From contig JADKGY010000006.1 of NCBI GenBank assembly GCA_016722045.1, positions 496,001 to 560,000 on the forward strand: DNA of 64,000 nucleotides, read 5' to 3'. Shown one piece after another: positions 7,068 to 15,934 of this stretch. The position numbers were made by a program, and so were the translations under genes. The notes beneath the pieces are model-generated. The model had not been told where the DNA came from and did no database searches. It saw only the letters and a program-made list of their open reading frames with translations. Each line of letters begins with the position of its first letter. The stretch's first letter is position 1. The stretch is from Candidatus Opimibacter skivensis (GTDB lineage Bacteria; Bacteroidota; Bacteroidia; Chitinophagales; Saprospiraceae).

Positions 7068-8591
7068 TTATCCGACACTAGTCCATCCTGCCATCTTCAC
7101 GAACCTTTCAATCGTCTTGACAGAACCTAGTAGACTTGCGATTTCATATACATCAGGGCCTTGAATGGTACCCGTCAGTGAAGCCCGTATAAGGGGCATG
7201 ATGACACCCATCTTTATGCCTGATGCAGTGATGAGTTCTTTAGCCACTATAGAAATGTTTTCAGCCGTAAATGGTTCAATATTTCCTAATGCTTCTCCTA
7301 ATTTTTGCAGCAAGGCACCAGCTTCCGGGTTCCATTTTTTATTGATTTCAGTGTCATCATATTTCAACTCATCTGTGAAAAAATAATAGCCGATCATAAA
7401 AAATTCCTTCAGCCTGTGAAGTCTTGGTTGTAATAATTTGAATACCGCTTCAACATTCACATCACTTATACTGATATTCTCATTATTTGCATATTGAATC
7501 AATCGTTCCTGCACAATAGCGTAATCCAGGTGCTGCAAATACTGGGAATTAAACCAAAGTGCTTTATCATAATCAAATCTTGCTCCTCCCTTGTGAATTC
7601 GTTCCGCATCAAAAACGTCTATCAATTGCTCGAGAGAAAAAATTTCTTGTTCAGTGCCAGGATTCCATCCAAGGAAGGCAAGAAAATTGATGACTGCGGC
7701 GGGTTCAAAACCATAACTGTCAAATCCTTCTATTGATTCTTCGATATGATCTGAATGCCATGCCATTGGAAAAACAGGAAATCCAAATTTCTGCCCGTCT
7801 CTTTTACTCAGTTTACCTTGTCCATTTGGTTTGAGGATGAGCGGGAGATGAGAGAAAGTAGGCATCGTGTCTATCCAACCAAATGCACGATATAAGAGTA
7901 CGTGATGAGCTGTACTGGGCAACCACTCTTCACCACGTATCACATCTGTAATTTGCATAAGGTGGTCATCTACGACATTAGCCAGGTGATAAGTAGGAAA
8001 TCCATCTGCTTTGAGCAGGATTTTATCATCCAGCTCTGTACTGTCAAATATCACTTCACCCCTTATTTTATCATGGATGATGATGCCATGCCCCGGCTCC
8101 ACCAGTAATCTGACCGTATAAGGTACTTTATCAGCGATCTTTCTATTGACTTCGTCTTCTGACAATGTCAGGCTGTTGACCATCTCATCACGTACAGAAG
8201 CATCATATTTTGGTGTCGATATCCCTTTATCAGTCAGACGTTGGCGCATCAGGTCAAGTTCTTCAGGCGTATCAAAGGCAATGTATGCCTTGCCGCTTTT
8301 GACCAGTTGCATAGCGTGGTCGTGGTATATAGCCGTCCTTTCTGACTGACGATAAGGCGCAAAAGGGCCTCCCTGGATGGGCCCTTCATCCGGATTCAAG
8401 CCCAACCAAGCGAGTGACCGGATAATATAATCTTCAGCCCCGGGAACATAACGTGTCTGGTCTGTATCCTCAATCCTTAGAATAAACTGGCCCCCTGTCT
8501 TGCGGGCAAGCAGATAATTGTATAAAGCTGTTCGAATCCCTCCGATATGCAGTGCCCCGGTCGGACTGGGGGCAAATCTCAATCTTGTCAT
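7068..8591 (-). CDS. gltX: Glutamate--tRNA ligase
   Basis: The 507-residue cytoplasmic class I aminoacyl-tRNA synthetase charges tRNA-Glu with glutamate using ATP. The N-terminus MTRLRFAPSPTGALHIGG carries the HIGH-type motif. The KMSKS-type motif is KLSKRDG at about residue 260. The insert between them and the C-terminal helical anticodon-binding part are complete, and the length is typical. It is a single gene whose start faces the deacetylase gene across 177 bases, implying divergent promoters. The only nearby candidate -7 element is imperfect. Confidence 0.97.
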   Translation of the reverse strand: MTRLRFAPSPTGALHIGGIRTALYNYLLARKTGGQFILRIEDTDQTRYVPGAEDYIIRSLAWLGLNPDEGPIQGGPFAPYRQSERTAIYHDHAMQLVKSGKAYIAFDTPEELDLMRQRLTDKGISTPKYDASVRDEMVNSLTLSEDEVNRKIADKVPYTVRLLVEPGHGIIIHDKIRGEVIFDSTELDDKILLKADGFPTYHLANVVDDHLMQITDVIRGEEWLPSTAHHVLLYRAFGWIDTMPTFSHLPLILKPNGQGKLSKRDGQKFGFPVFPMAWHSDHIEESIEGFDSYGFEPAAVINFLAFLGWNPGTEQEIFSLEQLIDVFDAERIHKGGARFDYDKALWFNSQYLQHLDYAIVQERLIQYANNENISISDVNVEAVFKLLQPRLHRLKEFFMIGYYFFTDELKYDDTEINKKWNPEAGALLQKLGEALGNIEPFTAENISIVAKELITASGIKMGVIMPLIRASLTGTIQGPDVYEIASLLGSVKTIERFVKMAGWTSVG

Positions 8592-8768
8592 GATTCTTGA
8601 TATATGTTACTTTTGATGTTGAATCAGGTGTGCTTTTTACCTGAAAATCAAAAGATTTTAACTTAATGCAGCATTATTGCAACAATTTACGTTAAGACTA
8701 CATTTATAAAAACTAATTTTAAACGCGGGTAAAGATAGCCAATCCATGAACCTATCTGTTTCGTTAGC

Positions 8769-9431
8769 ATGAGCATGTATCTAGCACATATCCCTCAGTA
8801 TGTACAGGCGCTTTTCCCCGGGTTAACCTGGAAGATGCCTACCGGCCGTAAAGAGATCTTCCTGACTTTCGATGATGGTCCTATTCCCCAGGTCACGCCC
8901 TGGGTCCTTGAAACACTTGCAGCATTTGACGCGAGAGCCACTTTTTTCTGCGTCGGAGATAATGTGCGGAAATATCCCGAAATCTTTAATCATGTCATCG
9001 AAGGAGGACACAGTGTAGGTAATCATACCCACAACCACTTGTCAGGCTGGTCTACCGAGAACATCGCATATTTCAATAACATAAGACATTGTGCCCGTTT
9101 GGTCAATTCGGGATTATTCCGACCACCATATGGCAAATTGAGGCCTAGCCAGGTTCAGTTCCTTCAGCGACATTACCAGATCATCATGTGGGATGTCCTC
9201 AGCGGTGATTTTGACCGCGATATCAAACCAGAGGAATGCTACCAGAATGTAATTCAGAATGCAGGTTCGGGTTCAATTGTTGTTTTTCATGACAGCCTGA
9301 AATCTGAAGCAAATCTTCGTTACGCTTTACCACTGGTATTAGATTATTTCACTAAAGAAGGCTACACTTTCGCGGCCATACAACGCTCCGCTAATGCATT
9401 ACCTGTGGAAAGGCTAAGTGTAGCTGTTTAA
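8769..9431 (+). CDS. Polysaccharide deacetylase (NodB homology) family protein
   Basis: The 220-residue protein has the NodB fold. Its motifs are TFDDGP (metal-binding Asp pair), HSVGNHTHNH (the two metal-binding His residues), RPPYGK, a WDVLSGDFD segment and IVVFHDS near the end. These metal-dependent enzymes remove acetyl groups from N-acetylglucosamine in peptidoglycan, chitin-like polymers or lipid-linked sugars. There is no clear signal peptide, so it may act on a cytoplasmic or membrane-linked substrate. Two ATG codons lie 6 bases apart (8769 and 8775). It is convergent with cutC, with 2 bases between the stop codons. Confidence 0.88.
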   Translation: MSMYLAHIPQYVQALFPGLTWKMPTGRKEIFLTFDDGPIPQVTPWVLETLAAFDARATFFCVGDNVRKYPEIFNHVIEGGHSVGNHTHNHLSGWSTENIAYFNNIRHCARLVNSGLFRPPYGKLRPSQVQFLQRHYQIIMWDVLSGDFDRDIKPEECYQNVIQNAGSGSIVVFHDSLKSEANLRYALPLVLDYFTKEGYTFAAIQRSANALPVERLSVAV

Positions 9432-9433
9432 TT

Positions 9434-10078
9434 TTATTCTCCCAAATCTCCGACTATACTACGGCCATGATACCACTTCAGGCCAAACCGTTCGTGCAGT
9501 GATTTAAGTTCTTGCAGCATTATTTTTCCGCCTGCCATTATTTCACCCTCAAATATCGATTTCATTGCGAGTATTTTTTCTGCACCATCTCCCGCTTTTA
9601 TCGCCCCGCCTGATGTCAGAACCGTATCTATCAATCGAAATTCATTTATCCACAACACATCTTCAATTAGCTGACTTGATTCATCGAGCGCCTTATGAAA
9701 TGTAATGGGAACAGGAAAACTATGTTTGATGATTTGTTTCATCGCTTCCTGATCGACGCGGTTATTCTTCATGACTCCGATGACAAATCCATCGATTGGT
9801 ATCTTTTTAAATTCGTCGATAGAATGAATCATCTTTTCCAAAATAAATTCATCCGCTTCGAATCCTGAATCCGTCTCCCTGATCATAACTCTGACAGGTA
9901 TCGTCAACGTGGAACACAATTCAGATACAAGATTGATGTTCGGAGTTACTCCGCCTGTTTCAAGACGTGCGCAGATTTCTATTCGATCAGCACCATACTG
10001 TTGAGCGTATAGAGCCTGTGATAAAGAAACAACGCAGGCCTCAATGTGATATGGACGTGCGTATGCTATTTTGCCCAA
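9434..10078 (-). CDS. cutC: CutC-family TIM-barrel protein
   Basis: The 214-residue protein shows the CutC signatures GADRIEICARLETGGVTPN near the start, VMIRET, FHKALDES, VLTSGGA and a final IMAGGKI segment. CutC was linked to copper tolerance in E. coli, but that role is disputed and the true reaction of the TIM-barrel fold is unknown. The protein is shorter than E. coli CutC (about 248). It starts at a TTG inside the end of the glycosyltransferase gene (13-base overlap, same strand), because an ATG start would lose the first strand. It is therefore translationally coupled to that gene. Confidence 0.85.
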   Translation of the reverse strand: MGKIAYARPYHIEACVVSLSQALYAQQYGADRIEICARLETGGVTPNINLVSELCSTLTIPVRVMIRETDSGFEADEFILEKMIHSIDEFKKIPIDGFVIGVMKNNRVDQEAMKQIIKHSFPVPITFHKALDESSQLIEDVLWINEFRLIDTVLTSGGAIKAGDGAEKILAMKSIFEGEIMAGGKIMLQELKSLHERFGLKWYHGRSIVGDLGE

Positions 10079-10782
10079 AGGTTATATTTCAGTATGCAAT
10101 AAATGGCTCTGAATCCATCGCGCCATCCGATCTTCTTCCCTTCGGCATATGTGCGACCATAGTAGGATATTCCGACTTCATAAATTCGAACACCTTCTAT
10201 TCTCGCCACCTTCGCTGTCACTTCAGGTTCAAACCCAAAGCGATTTTCTTTCAGACGGATATTTTTGATAATGTCCGATCTGAATAGCTTATAACATGTC
10301 TCCATGTCTGTCAGATTCAGATTTGTAAAAATATTTGAAATGCGTGTGAGAAACTGATTCCCGATTGAATGCCAAAAGAAGAGGACGCGATGAGGTTTGC
10401 CACCCATAAACCGGCTACCATACACTACATCCGCAAATCCCTTCAGAATAGGAACAAGGAGAATGTTATATTCTTCAGGATCATATTCCAGGTCGGCATC
10501 CTGAATAATCGTGTACTCACCGCTCGCATGTGCAATACCGGTATGCAGGGCCGCACCTTTTCCTTTATTGACCTCATGAGCCACATATCGGATAGGAAAT
10601 TCCGGAAATTCACTTTTGTATCTGAGGATAGCCCCTTCAGTATTATCCTTCGAACAGTCGTTGATCAATATCACTTCTTTCTCCCATGATGAGGGAAGTG
10701 TGGCAAGACGGACTTTATCCAATATGAGATGGATCGTTCGTTCTTCGTTATATGCAGGGATGACAATGGAGAGTGTGGGCAA
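10066..10782 (-). CDS. Family 2 glycosyltransferase, DPM1/DGM-like
   Basis: The 238-residue protein has no membrane helices. The GT-A fold begins LSIVIPAYNEERTI. LINDCSKDNT and the metal/nucleotide-sugar motif DADLEYDP follow, then GSRFMGG and a FGFEPEVTAKV acceptor-side segment. This is the pattern of dolichyl-/polyprenyl-phosphate sugar transferases that move mannose or glucose from a nucleotide sugar to a lipid phosphate. No flippase or other sugar gene is adjacent. It is the first gene of an operon with cutC, and a TACCTTTG element lies 23 bases upstream of the start. Confidence 0.88.
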   Translation of the reverse strand: MPTLSIVIPAYNEERTIHLILDKVRLATLPSSWEKEVILINDCSKDNTEGAILRYKSEFPEFPIRYVAHEVNKGKGAALHTGIAHASGEYTIIQDADLEYDPEEYNILLVPILKGFADVVYGSRFMGGKPHRVLFFWHSIGNQFLTRISNIFTNLNLTDMETCYKLFRSDIIKNIRLKENRFGFEPEVTAKVARIEGVRIYEVGISYYGRTYAEGKKIGWRDGFRAIYCILKYNLWAK

Positions 10783-10805
10783 TGGTATAGCTTTTATTAA
10801 AAATG

Positions 10806-10813
10806 CAAAGGTA
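10806..10813 (-). promoter_or_regulatory. Promoter -7 element for the glycosyltransferase-cutC operon
   Basis: On the minus strand this reads TACCTTTG, a full match to TAnnTTTG, 23 bases before the ATG. No TTG is seen at the expected -33 distance. Confidence 0.5.
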
Positions 10814-10874
10814 TAAAACTAAGCAAGGTTGAAAAGCGGTCTAAATTTTCAGGGGGGAAGGGGGTTTTTTTTTT

Positions 10875-11153
10875 TATGTTTTCTCTCTGTTTGAGGTCAC
10901 AATGGTTGGTTTGACCTCAAGAATCTTCAAATTCCTGTGTTTGAGCTTTTCAGTACAAACATAAAAAGTCCTCCGGAAATGTAAAAACAAAAACCCGGAC
11001 ATAAATATTTCTCCGGACAGCTTGTTTCAATACTTTTGTCTGAACGCCATAAAGTTCTGACAGATGGAAATCAAGCATTACTTTTTGGCCCCGTATCAAA
11101 TAGATTTTACTGATGAGAATTTCATCAGTAATAACAGCTGCTTCCCTTCCCAT
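10875..11153 (-). pseudogene. Remnant of an ORF6N-domain gene
   Basis: The minus-strand frame starting at 11153 encodes about 67 residues. They match the start of ORF6N-domain proteins (ISKIYLIRGQKVMLDFHLSELYG followed by VQTKVLKQAVRRNI; split here for length). The expected RFPEDFMF stretch is then disturbed by an inserted YVRVFVF-like segment, and the frame stops. Beyond the stop, a different frame still reads IVTSNRE, the next piece of the family (normally IVTSNRGG), at about 10880-10900. The rest of the gene is missing. ORF6N proteins are DNA-binding proteins often carried by phages and mobile islands, so this is probably a decayed accessory gene. Confidence 0.7.
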
Positions 11154-11318
11154 GGCAAGTAGGATTAAATTGTTTTCAACTAGATATTTTCAAAACCGCA
11201 TTTAATGCAGTCATTTAAAAATAAAGGATAAAATTCTTTCTGCCAATTTTATTTTTTCCCTACATCTCTATTCCCTCGTTATTCAGGTTTCTCCACCCTT
11301 TCATTCACATTTTAGTAT

Positions 11319-12368
11319 TCAATTCGAATTCACTTCTTCAATTGATCTCAATCTCGGATTCATGACCCTAAACCACAACGGAGGAAATAAAGCCATCAAA
11401 ATAGAAGTGGGATATCCAAAGGGCAATTGTGGACTTCGGTCGAGATGGCGCAAAGTCTGATACTTCCGCTGACTTTGATAATGATGATCCGAATGTCTGA
11501 CCAATTCGAAAAGTACAATTCTGCCCAACTCATGATTTGAATTCCATGAGTGACGTTCATCCATCAATTCGTATCTGCCCGAGGGTAACATATTCCTGAA
11601 CAGTCCATAGTGTTCTATATAATTGACGGACTCCAATGTCAGAATACCAACCAAAGCGGTGAATACATAAATGATCAATCCTGCCCAACCTGAAAAATAA
11701 AATACAGCCGTCAACAAAAATAGCTGTGCGATATGTGACCAGATCATCTCATGCATCCATTTCGGCTTTCCAGCAGAGGCAAGAATTTTAAATCCTACCC
11801 TCCATGCATTCTTATATCCTTCACAAATACTTCGAATGAAAAAAGCATAGACAGGTTCTCCTTTCTTTGCGGTGGCCGGATCCTCGGGAGTAGCGACATT
11901 GAGATGATGACCATAATTATGTTCGAGTGTAAAATGAGAATACAAAACAGGTAGCAATAACAGCCGTGTCATCCAGCGATCAAATGTACCCGATCTGTGT
12001 CCCAGCTCATGCGCAACATTGATACCAGATACGCCAAGAAAAATGCCCACATTTAAAACCGAAAAAATAATTTCCGGAATCGTCAATGCCTTATGGTTTA
12101 TCATCCAAACAAAATATCCGGTGATAAAATAGACAAGAGGAACATTGAGGTAAAGAAGAAAATCAAAAATCTTCATCTTCTTTTTTTGATCTGCTATCTC
12201 TTCACTTTCATTTACTACAGAAGCCGGCACAAAAAACTCGATGACAGGCACAAGTACAAATCCAAAATAGATAACTCCGGGAGAAACCCATCCTCCAAAA
12301 TAGAGCCCCGCAAGACAAGTAAGAGGTACGATATAAGCTGCCAGGTACTTAAAGTCTCTTAAATGCAT
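11319..12368 (-). CDS. AlkB-type alkane 1-monooxygenase / membrane di-iron hydroxylase
   Basis: The 349-residue integral membrane protein has about six hydrophobic segments. All His motifs of the AlkB group are present: HELGHRSG (120-127), EHNYGHH (149-155), NYIEHYG (249-255) and LVRHSDHHYQ (289-298). The NYxEHYG motif separates alkane hydroxylases from fatty acid desaturases. The enzyme would use O2 and two electrons to hydroxylate a terminal methyl group of an alkane or a similar lipid chain. It is somewhat shorter than the roughly 400-residue proteobacterial AlkB. Its natural electron donor is usually rubredoxin, but here a PaaE-like reductase gene is transcribed divergently 46 bases away. 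The substrate is unproven. Confidence 0.88.
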   Translation of the reverse strand: MHLRDFKYLAAYIVPLTCLAGLYFGGWVSPGVIYFGFVLVPVIEFFVPASVVNESEEIADQKKKMKIFDFLLYLNVPLVYFITGYFVWMINHKALTIPEIIFSVLNVGIFLGVSGINVAHELGHRSGTFDRWMTRLLLLPVLYSHFTLEHNYGHHLNVATPEDPATAKKGEPVYAFFIRSICEGYKNAWRVGFKILASAGKPKWMHEMIWSHIAQLFLLTAVFYFSGWAGLIIYVFTALVGILTLESVNYIEHYGLFRNMLPSGRYELMDERHSWNSNHELGRIVLFELVRHSDHHYQSQRKYQTLRHLDRSPQLPFGYPTSILMALFPPLWFRVMNPRLRSIEEVNSN

Positions 12369-12375
12369 AAGCTGC

Positions 12376-12383
12376 TATCTTTG
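12376..12383 (+). promoter_or_regulatory. Promoter -7 element for the PaaE-like reductase
   Basis: TATCTTTG is a full match to TAnnTTTG, 31 bases before the ATG at 12415. No clear TTG is seen at the -33 distance. Confidence 0.55.
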
Positions 12384-12388
12384 AGCTT

Positions 12389-12396
12389 CAAATTTA
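12389..12396 (-). promoter_or_regulatory. Promoter -7 element for the AlkB-type gene
   Basis: On the minus strand this reads TAAATTTG, a full match to TAnnTTTG, 20 bases before the alkB-like ATG. It sits only 5 bases from the opposing -7 element, so polymerases at the two promoters would exclude one another. Confidence 0.45.
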
Positions 12397-12414
12397 ACCA
12401 ATTGACAGAATAGC

Positions 12415-13521
12415 ATGACAGGCGAGTTCATCACAGTAGTGGTAAAAGAAGTAAGACAGGAAACCAATGAGGCAGTAAGCATATTATTCGACTACCCCCC
12501 TGATCAGAGAGATAAATTCAACTATACGTCAGGTCAATATGTGACCTTACGCTGGAAAGACGGGGCTAAAGAGACAAGACGCTCTTATTCAATTAGTTCT
12601 GTGCCGGCTGATCCATATATTGCCATCACCGTTAAGGAGGTGTCCGGGGGAAAAATATCACCTTTGCTATGTCACAAAATCAAAGCAGGTGATACGCTCG
12701 AGATGATGCATCCCGAAGGCCGTTTTACAGGCAATTTCGGGCCGGAAAACAAACGGAATATTTATCTCATCGGGGCCGGAAGTGGTATCACACCATTGAT
12801 TTCTATAGCTCGAACTGTCCTCGAACAAGAGCCACGTAGTACTGTCATCCTACTATATGGTAGCAGAAATGAAAGTCAGATTATTTTCAGGGATGAATTA
12901 GATCGGATAGCCGCTCAGCATGCCGGACAGTTCTTTGTCTATCATACCCTATCAAAAAGTGGCACCTCAGGTTTGAAAGCATTATTTGGAAAGAAAAAGC
13001 CAGAATGGACAGGTCTGAAAGGCAGAATAAGTGCTGAACATATTAAAGATCTTATCAAAAAACACCCTGTCGGCAAGAAGAATGATCTATTCTTCCTGTG
13101 TGGGCCTGGGGACCTGATCGTGATGACAGAGTTAACGCTCAAAACATACGACATCGATCCGGATGCAATCAAAAGAGAATTTTTTACACCCGCCTCTGAG
13201 GAGGTTCTGGAAAAAGCACATCTCATTCATTCACATGATCATGCGCATTCATCTATCGTGACTGTGCATCTTAGAGGCAAGACAATAGAAGCGCATGTAA
13301 AAGACAAAACAATACTTGACACGCTTCTCGATATGGGTTATGATGCGCCATATTCCTGTCATAGCGGAGCATGTGCTACCTGTATGGCTAAAATCATTCA
13401 TGGTCAGGTGGAGATGGATGCTTGTTTTGCATTAAGCGATAAAGAAGTGGCCAATGGTTTTATCCTTTCGTGTCAATCACATCCCCTGACTCCTACTGTG
13501 GAAATCACATATGATGAGTGA
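12415..13521 (+). CDS. paaE: PaaE-like ferredoxin-NADP reductase with C-terminal 2Fe-2S domain
   Basis: The 368-residue soluble flavoprotein has an FAD-binding barrel with RRSYSISS (about 55-62), an NAD(P)-binding domain with LIGAGSGITPLIS (118-130) and a C-terminal plant-type ferredoxin domain with Cys315, Cys320, Cys323 and Cys353. A His-rich linker (HSHDHAHS, 272-279) joins the last two. This order matches PaaE, which feeds NADPH electrons to the PaaABC phenylacetyl-CoA epoxidase. Relatives in Bacteroidota also serve other di-iron oxygenases. paaC and paaD lie 26 kb away on the other strand, while an AlkB-type hydroxylase gene is divergently adjacent, so the partner could be either. The gene symbol reflects similarity only. 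Confidence 0.85.
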   Translation: MTGEFITVVVKEVRQETNEAVSILFDYPPDQRDKFNYTSGQYVTLRWKDGAKETRRSYSISSVPADPYIAITVKEVSGGKISPLLCHKIKAGDTLEMMHPEGRFTGNFGPENKRNIYLIGAGSGITPLISIARTVLEQEPRSTVILLYGSRNESQIIFRDELDRIAAQHAGQFFVYHTLSKSGTSGLKALFGKKKPEWTGLKGRISAEHIKDLIKKHPVGKKNDLFFLCGPGDLIVMTELTLKTYDIDPDAIKREFFTPASEEVLEKAHLIHSHDHAHSSIVTVHLRGKTIEAHVKDKTILDTLLDMGYDAPYSCHSGACATCMAKIIHGQVEMDACFALSDKEVANGFILSCQSHPLTPTVEITYDE

Positions 13522-13612
13522 GAGCGTGAGAGCGTGAGAGCGTGAGAGCGTGAGAGCGTGAGAGCGTGAGAGGGAGAGGGTAATAGGGTAATAGGGTAAT
13601 AGGGGTTAGATA
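13516..13612. repeat. Octamer tandem repeats GTGAGAGC and TAATAGGG
   Basis: About seven units of GTGAGAGC start inside the stop codon region of the reductase gene. They are followed by GGGAGAGGG and three units of TAATAGGG. They are non-coding and vary like slippage products. Confidence 0.85.
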
Positions 13613-13620
13613 GTTTATTT

Positions 13621-13690
13621 AGCTCCATCGGAGCGCCATCTCTGTAGCACGAAGTGCGAAAGAGGATTTTGAGCTCCATCGGAGCGATAT
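13621..13690. repeat. Hairpin repeat family C (AGCTCCATCGGAGCG)
   Basis: Two copies of GCTCC-atc-GGAGC (13622-13634 and 13673-13685) flank a third small hairpin, AGCAC-ga-AGTGC. This resembles short palindromic repeats that I know to be scattered in many Bacteroidota genomes. Confidence 0.7.
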
Positions 13691-13728
13691 ATTTTCATAC
13701 AACTTAGATAATCCTTTAGGGTGCCCTT

Positions 13729-14895
13729 TTAAGTAGGGATTATTTCTTTCTGCGTTTTGGCTACAGGAGCAAATTTCGAAAGTATTTTTTCATAGTAAGC
13801 CTCATACTTTGGAAGAATATAACTGATATCAAATCGCTTTGCCTGTGTAAGCGCATTTTGTCTGAAGGTCTGCAGCATTTCAGGATTCTGCAAAAGCAAA
13901 AGTGAATTCTGAGCTAATGATTTTACGTCACCTATTTCGGATAAGAAACCGGTCACTCCATTGATATTGACTTCCGGAAGACCACCTGCATTTGAAGAAA
14001 TGACGGGGACTTCACATGCCATAGCTTCAAGTGCTGCCAAACCGAAACTTTCCTTAGCGGATGGTATAATAAACAGATCCGCTACCGCAAGTATTTCTTC
14101 AATGGCATCCTGTTTTCCAAGAAATCGTACATGTTCAAAAAGTCCCATTTCACGACAAAGCCTTTCCATATTTGGCCGCTCCGGTCCATCACCTACCAGA
14201 AGCAATTTTGCAGGTATCTCTTTCAGCACAATCGCAAATGTCTGGATTACATCTTCTATCCTTTTGACCTTTCTGAAATTACTCGTGTGTACAAGTATCT
14301 TCTCTCCATGAGGGGCGATGGCCATCCTGAAATGCTCTTTATTCGTGCGGCTGAAACGGGAGAAGTCAATGAAATTGTAAATCACCTCAATGTCCTTATG
14401 TATTTTCAATTGCGAACATGTTTGTTGCCGCAGATGCTCAGATACTGCAGTGACACCGTCACTTTGATTAATGCTAAAAGCAACGACGGGCGCAAATGAA
14501 CGATCACTGCCTATGAGTGTGATATCCGTACCGTGGAGAGTGGTGATGACGGGTATATGTATGCCTTCCGAAGCCAGAATTTGTTTGGCCAAATAGGCGA
14601 CCGTAGCGTGTGGGATGGCATAGTGTACATGTAACAAATCCAGCTTCTCATATTTTACGACGTCCACCAATTTGCTTGTGAGTGTGGTATCATAAGGTGT
14701 ATAATCAAACAATGGATATTCCTCTGTATTGACTTCATGAAAAAAAACATTATCTCTGAAATGTGTCAGGCGGGCAGGCCGCTTATAAGTAATGAAGTGA
14801 ACCTGATGTCCTTTCGCCGCAAGGGCCAGTCCTAATTCAGTAGCTACTACACCACTACCTCCATAAGTCGGGTAACAAACTATTCCAATACGCAT
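13729..14895 (-). CDS. bshA: N-acetyl-alpha-D-glucosaminyl L-malate synthase BshA
   Basis: The 388-residue cytoplasmic GT4 glycosyltransferase makes the first intermediate of bacillithiol, joining GlcNAc from UDP-GlcNAc to L-malate. Diagnostic stretches are MRIGIVCYPTYGGSGVVATE, the HVHYAIPHA loop, LHGTDITLIGSD, and the GT4 donor-site pattern IIPSAKESFGLAALEAMAC. This shows that the organism uses bacillithiol as its low-molecular-weight thiol, as many Bacteroidota do. bshB and bshC are not in the window. The gene stands alone, between a repeat cluster at its 3' end and the MerR regulator upstream. Confidence 0.95.
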   Translation of the reverse strand: MRIGIVCYPTYGGSGVVATELGLALAAKGHQVHFITYKRPARLTHFRDNVFFHEVNTEEYPLFDYTPYDTTLTSKLVDVVKYEKLDLLHVHYAIPHATVAYLAKQILASEGIHIPVITTLHGTDITLIGSDRSFAPVVAFSINQSDGVTAVSEHLRQQTCSQLKIHKDIEVIYNFIDFSRFSRTNKEHFRMAIAPHGEKILVHTSNFRKVKRIEDVIQTFAIVLKEIPAKLLLVGDGPERPNMERLCREMGLFEHVRFLGKQDAIEEILAVADLFIIPSAKESFGLAALEAMACEVPVISSNAGGLPEVNINGVTGFLSEIGDVKSLAQNSLLLLQNPEMLQTFRQNALTQAKRFDISYILPKYEAYYEKILSKFAPVAKTQKEIIPT

Positions 14896-15028
14896 GAGTT
14901 AAAAATATAATGAATATTGATTCCGGCCAATTCCGGTGAGAAAGGGTTGAAAACAAAATAATTATTATTACTGTTGTGAGATATTGCCACTTTGGTAATT
15001 TCATTTCAGCATACCATTCAATACGATT

Positions 15029-15916
15029 TTGGGCATTTATAGTATAAGCGATCTAGCGGAACTGACCGGTGTTAAAACGCATACCCTTAGGGTTTGGGAA
15101 AAACGCTATGGTTTGCTCAGACCCCAACGAACGGATACAAACATCAGGTTTTATGAGGACAAAGACCTGAAAATGCTCAAACTGATCCAAAAACTCAATA
15201 CACACGGTGTCAGAATATCAAGAATAGCTGAAATGACCTCTGAGGACATGGAGAGAGAATGTGAACGGATTTCTCTCTTTCACCAGGATCATGAAGAAAA
15301 ACTAACCAGGGGGTTGATTTCCATGGACGTCAACCTGATGGATGCTGTGCTCGATGAATCTCTTCGCGAACACGGATTTGAAACAACCCTGACGAGTCTT
15401 ATTTTACCCTGTCTGGAAAAAATGGAAGTGATGTGGCTTTCCGGAGAGATCGAAGAAGCTCATGAAGCCTGTTTTCACGAACTGATCAAACGAAAGACTA
15501 TCCGGGAAATAGATACTATGCCTCACAATTGTCTTGGACCAAGGGTGATCATGTTTTTACCTCATGGCAACCAGCAGGAATTGAGCCATTTGTTTATGCA
15601 TTTCTTTCTTCGCAAACAGGGCTTGTGCGTCACAGATATGGGCACCGATATCAACATTGATTGCGCCTGTTCAGCCCTGAATAAATGTTCCTCTGAATGT
15701 GTTTTGGTCGTAAATGCAGATCCCGTTCACTGGCAGTTTGGACCATTTATCAGGCAATTAGCTGATAGGACCAATATCCCGATCATCATATCTGGAAGAG
15801 CTGCTGATAATGATTGGGCAAATGAAAATGAAAAAGTAATTCTGATCGATGGCATTGAAGAAACCGTAAGGTTCGCGAGTCATCTTCATGAAAATCTCAA
15901 AAACCATATTTCTTAG
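15029..15916 (+). CDS. MerR-family regulator with degenerate B12-binding-like domain
   Basis: The 295-residue protein starts at TTG, needed because the MerR helix-turn-helix (YSISDLAELTGVKTHTLRVW, then EKRYGLLRP) begins at residue 3. The C-terminal half has the helical-bundle plus Rossmann layout of CarH/LitR light sensors. The two expected cobalamin features are changed: the W...EH segment reads WLSGEIEEAHEACF, and the ExHExG loop reads NQQELS, with Gln in place of the cobalt-ligand His. It is therefore probably a repressor that no longer binds B12, or binds it differently. A YceI lipoprotein gene follows 18 bases downstream in the same operon, the likely regulated target. Confidence 0.85.
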   Translation: MGIYSISDLAELTGVKTHTLRVWEKRYGLLRPQRTDTNIRFYEDKDLKMLKLIQKLNTHGVRISRIAEMTSEDMERECERISLFHQDHEEKLTRGLISMDVNLMDAVLDESLREHGFETTLTSLILPCLEKMEVMWLSGEIEEAHEACFHELIKRKTIREIDTMPHNCLGPRVIMFLPHGNQQELSHLFMHFFLRKQGLCVTDMGTDINIDCACSALNKCSSECVLVVNADPVHWQFGPFIRQLADRTNIPIIISGRAADNDWANENEKVILIDGIEETVRFASHLHENLKNHIS

Positions 15917-15934
15917 ATCCTTACAATTCCTGTT

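Noticed and set aside
10861..10876. Poly-T run as a possible intrinsic terminator
   Set aside because: No stem of adequate strength precedes it on the plus strand; it marks the truncated end of the ORF6N remnant.
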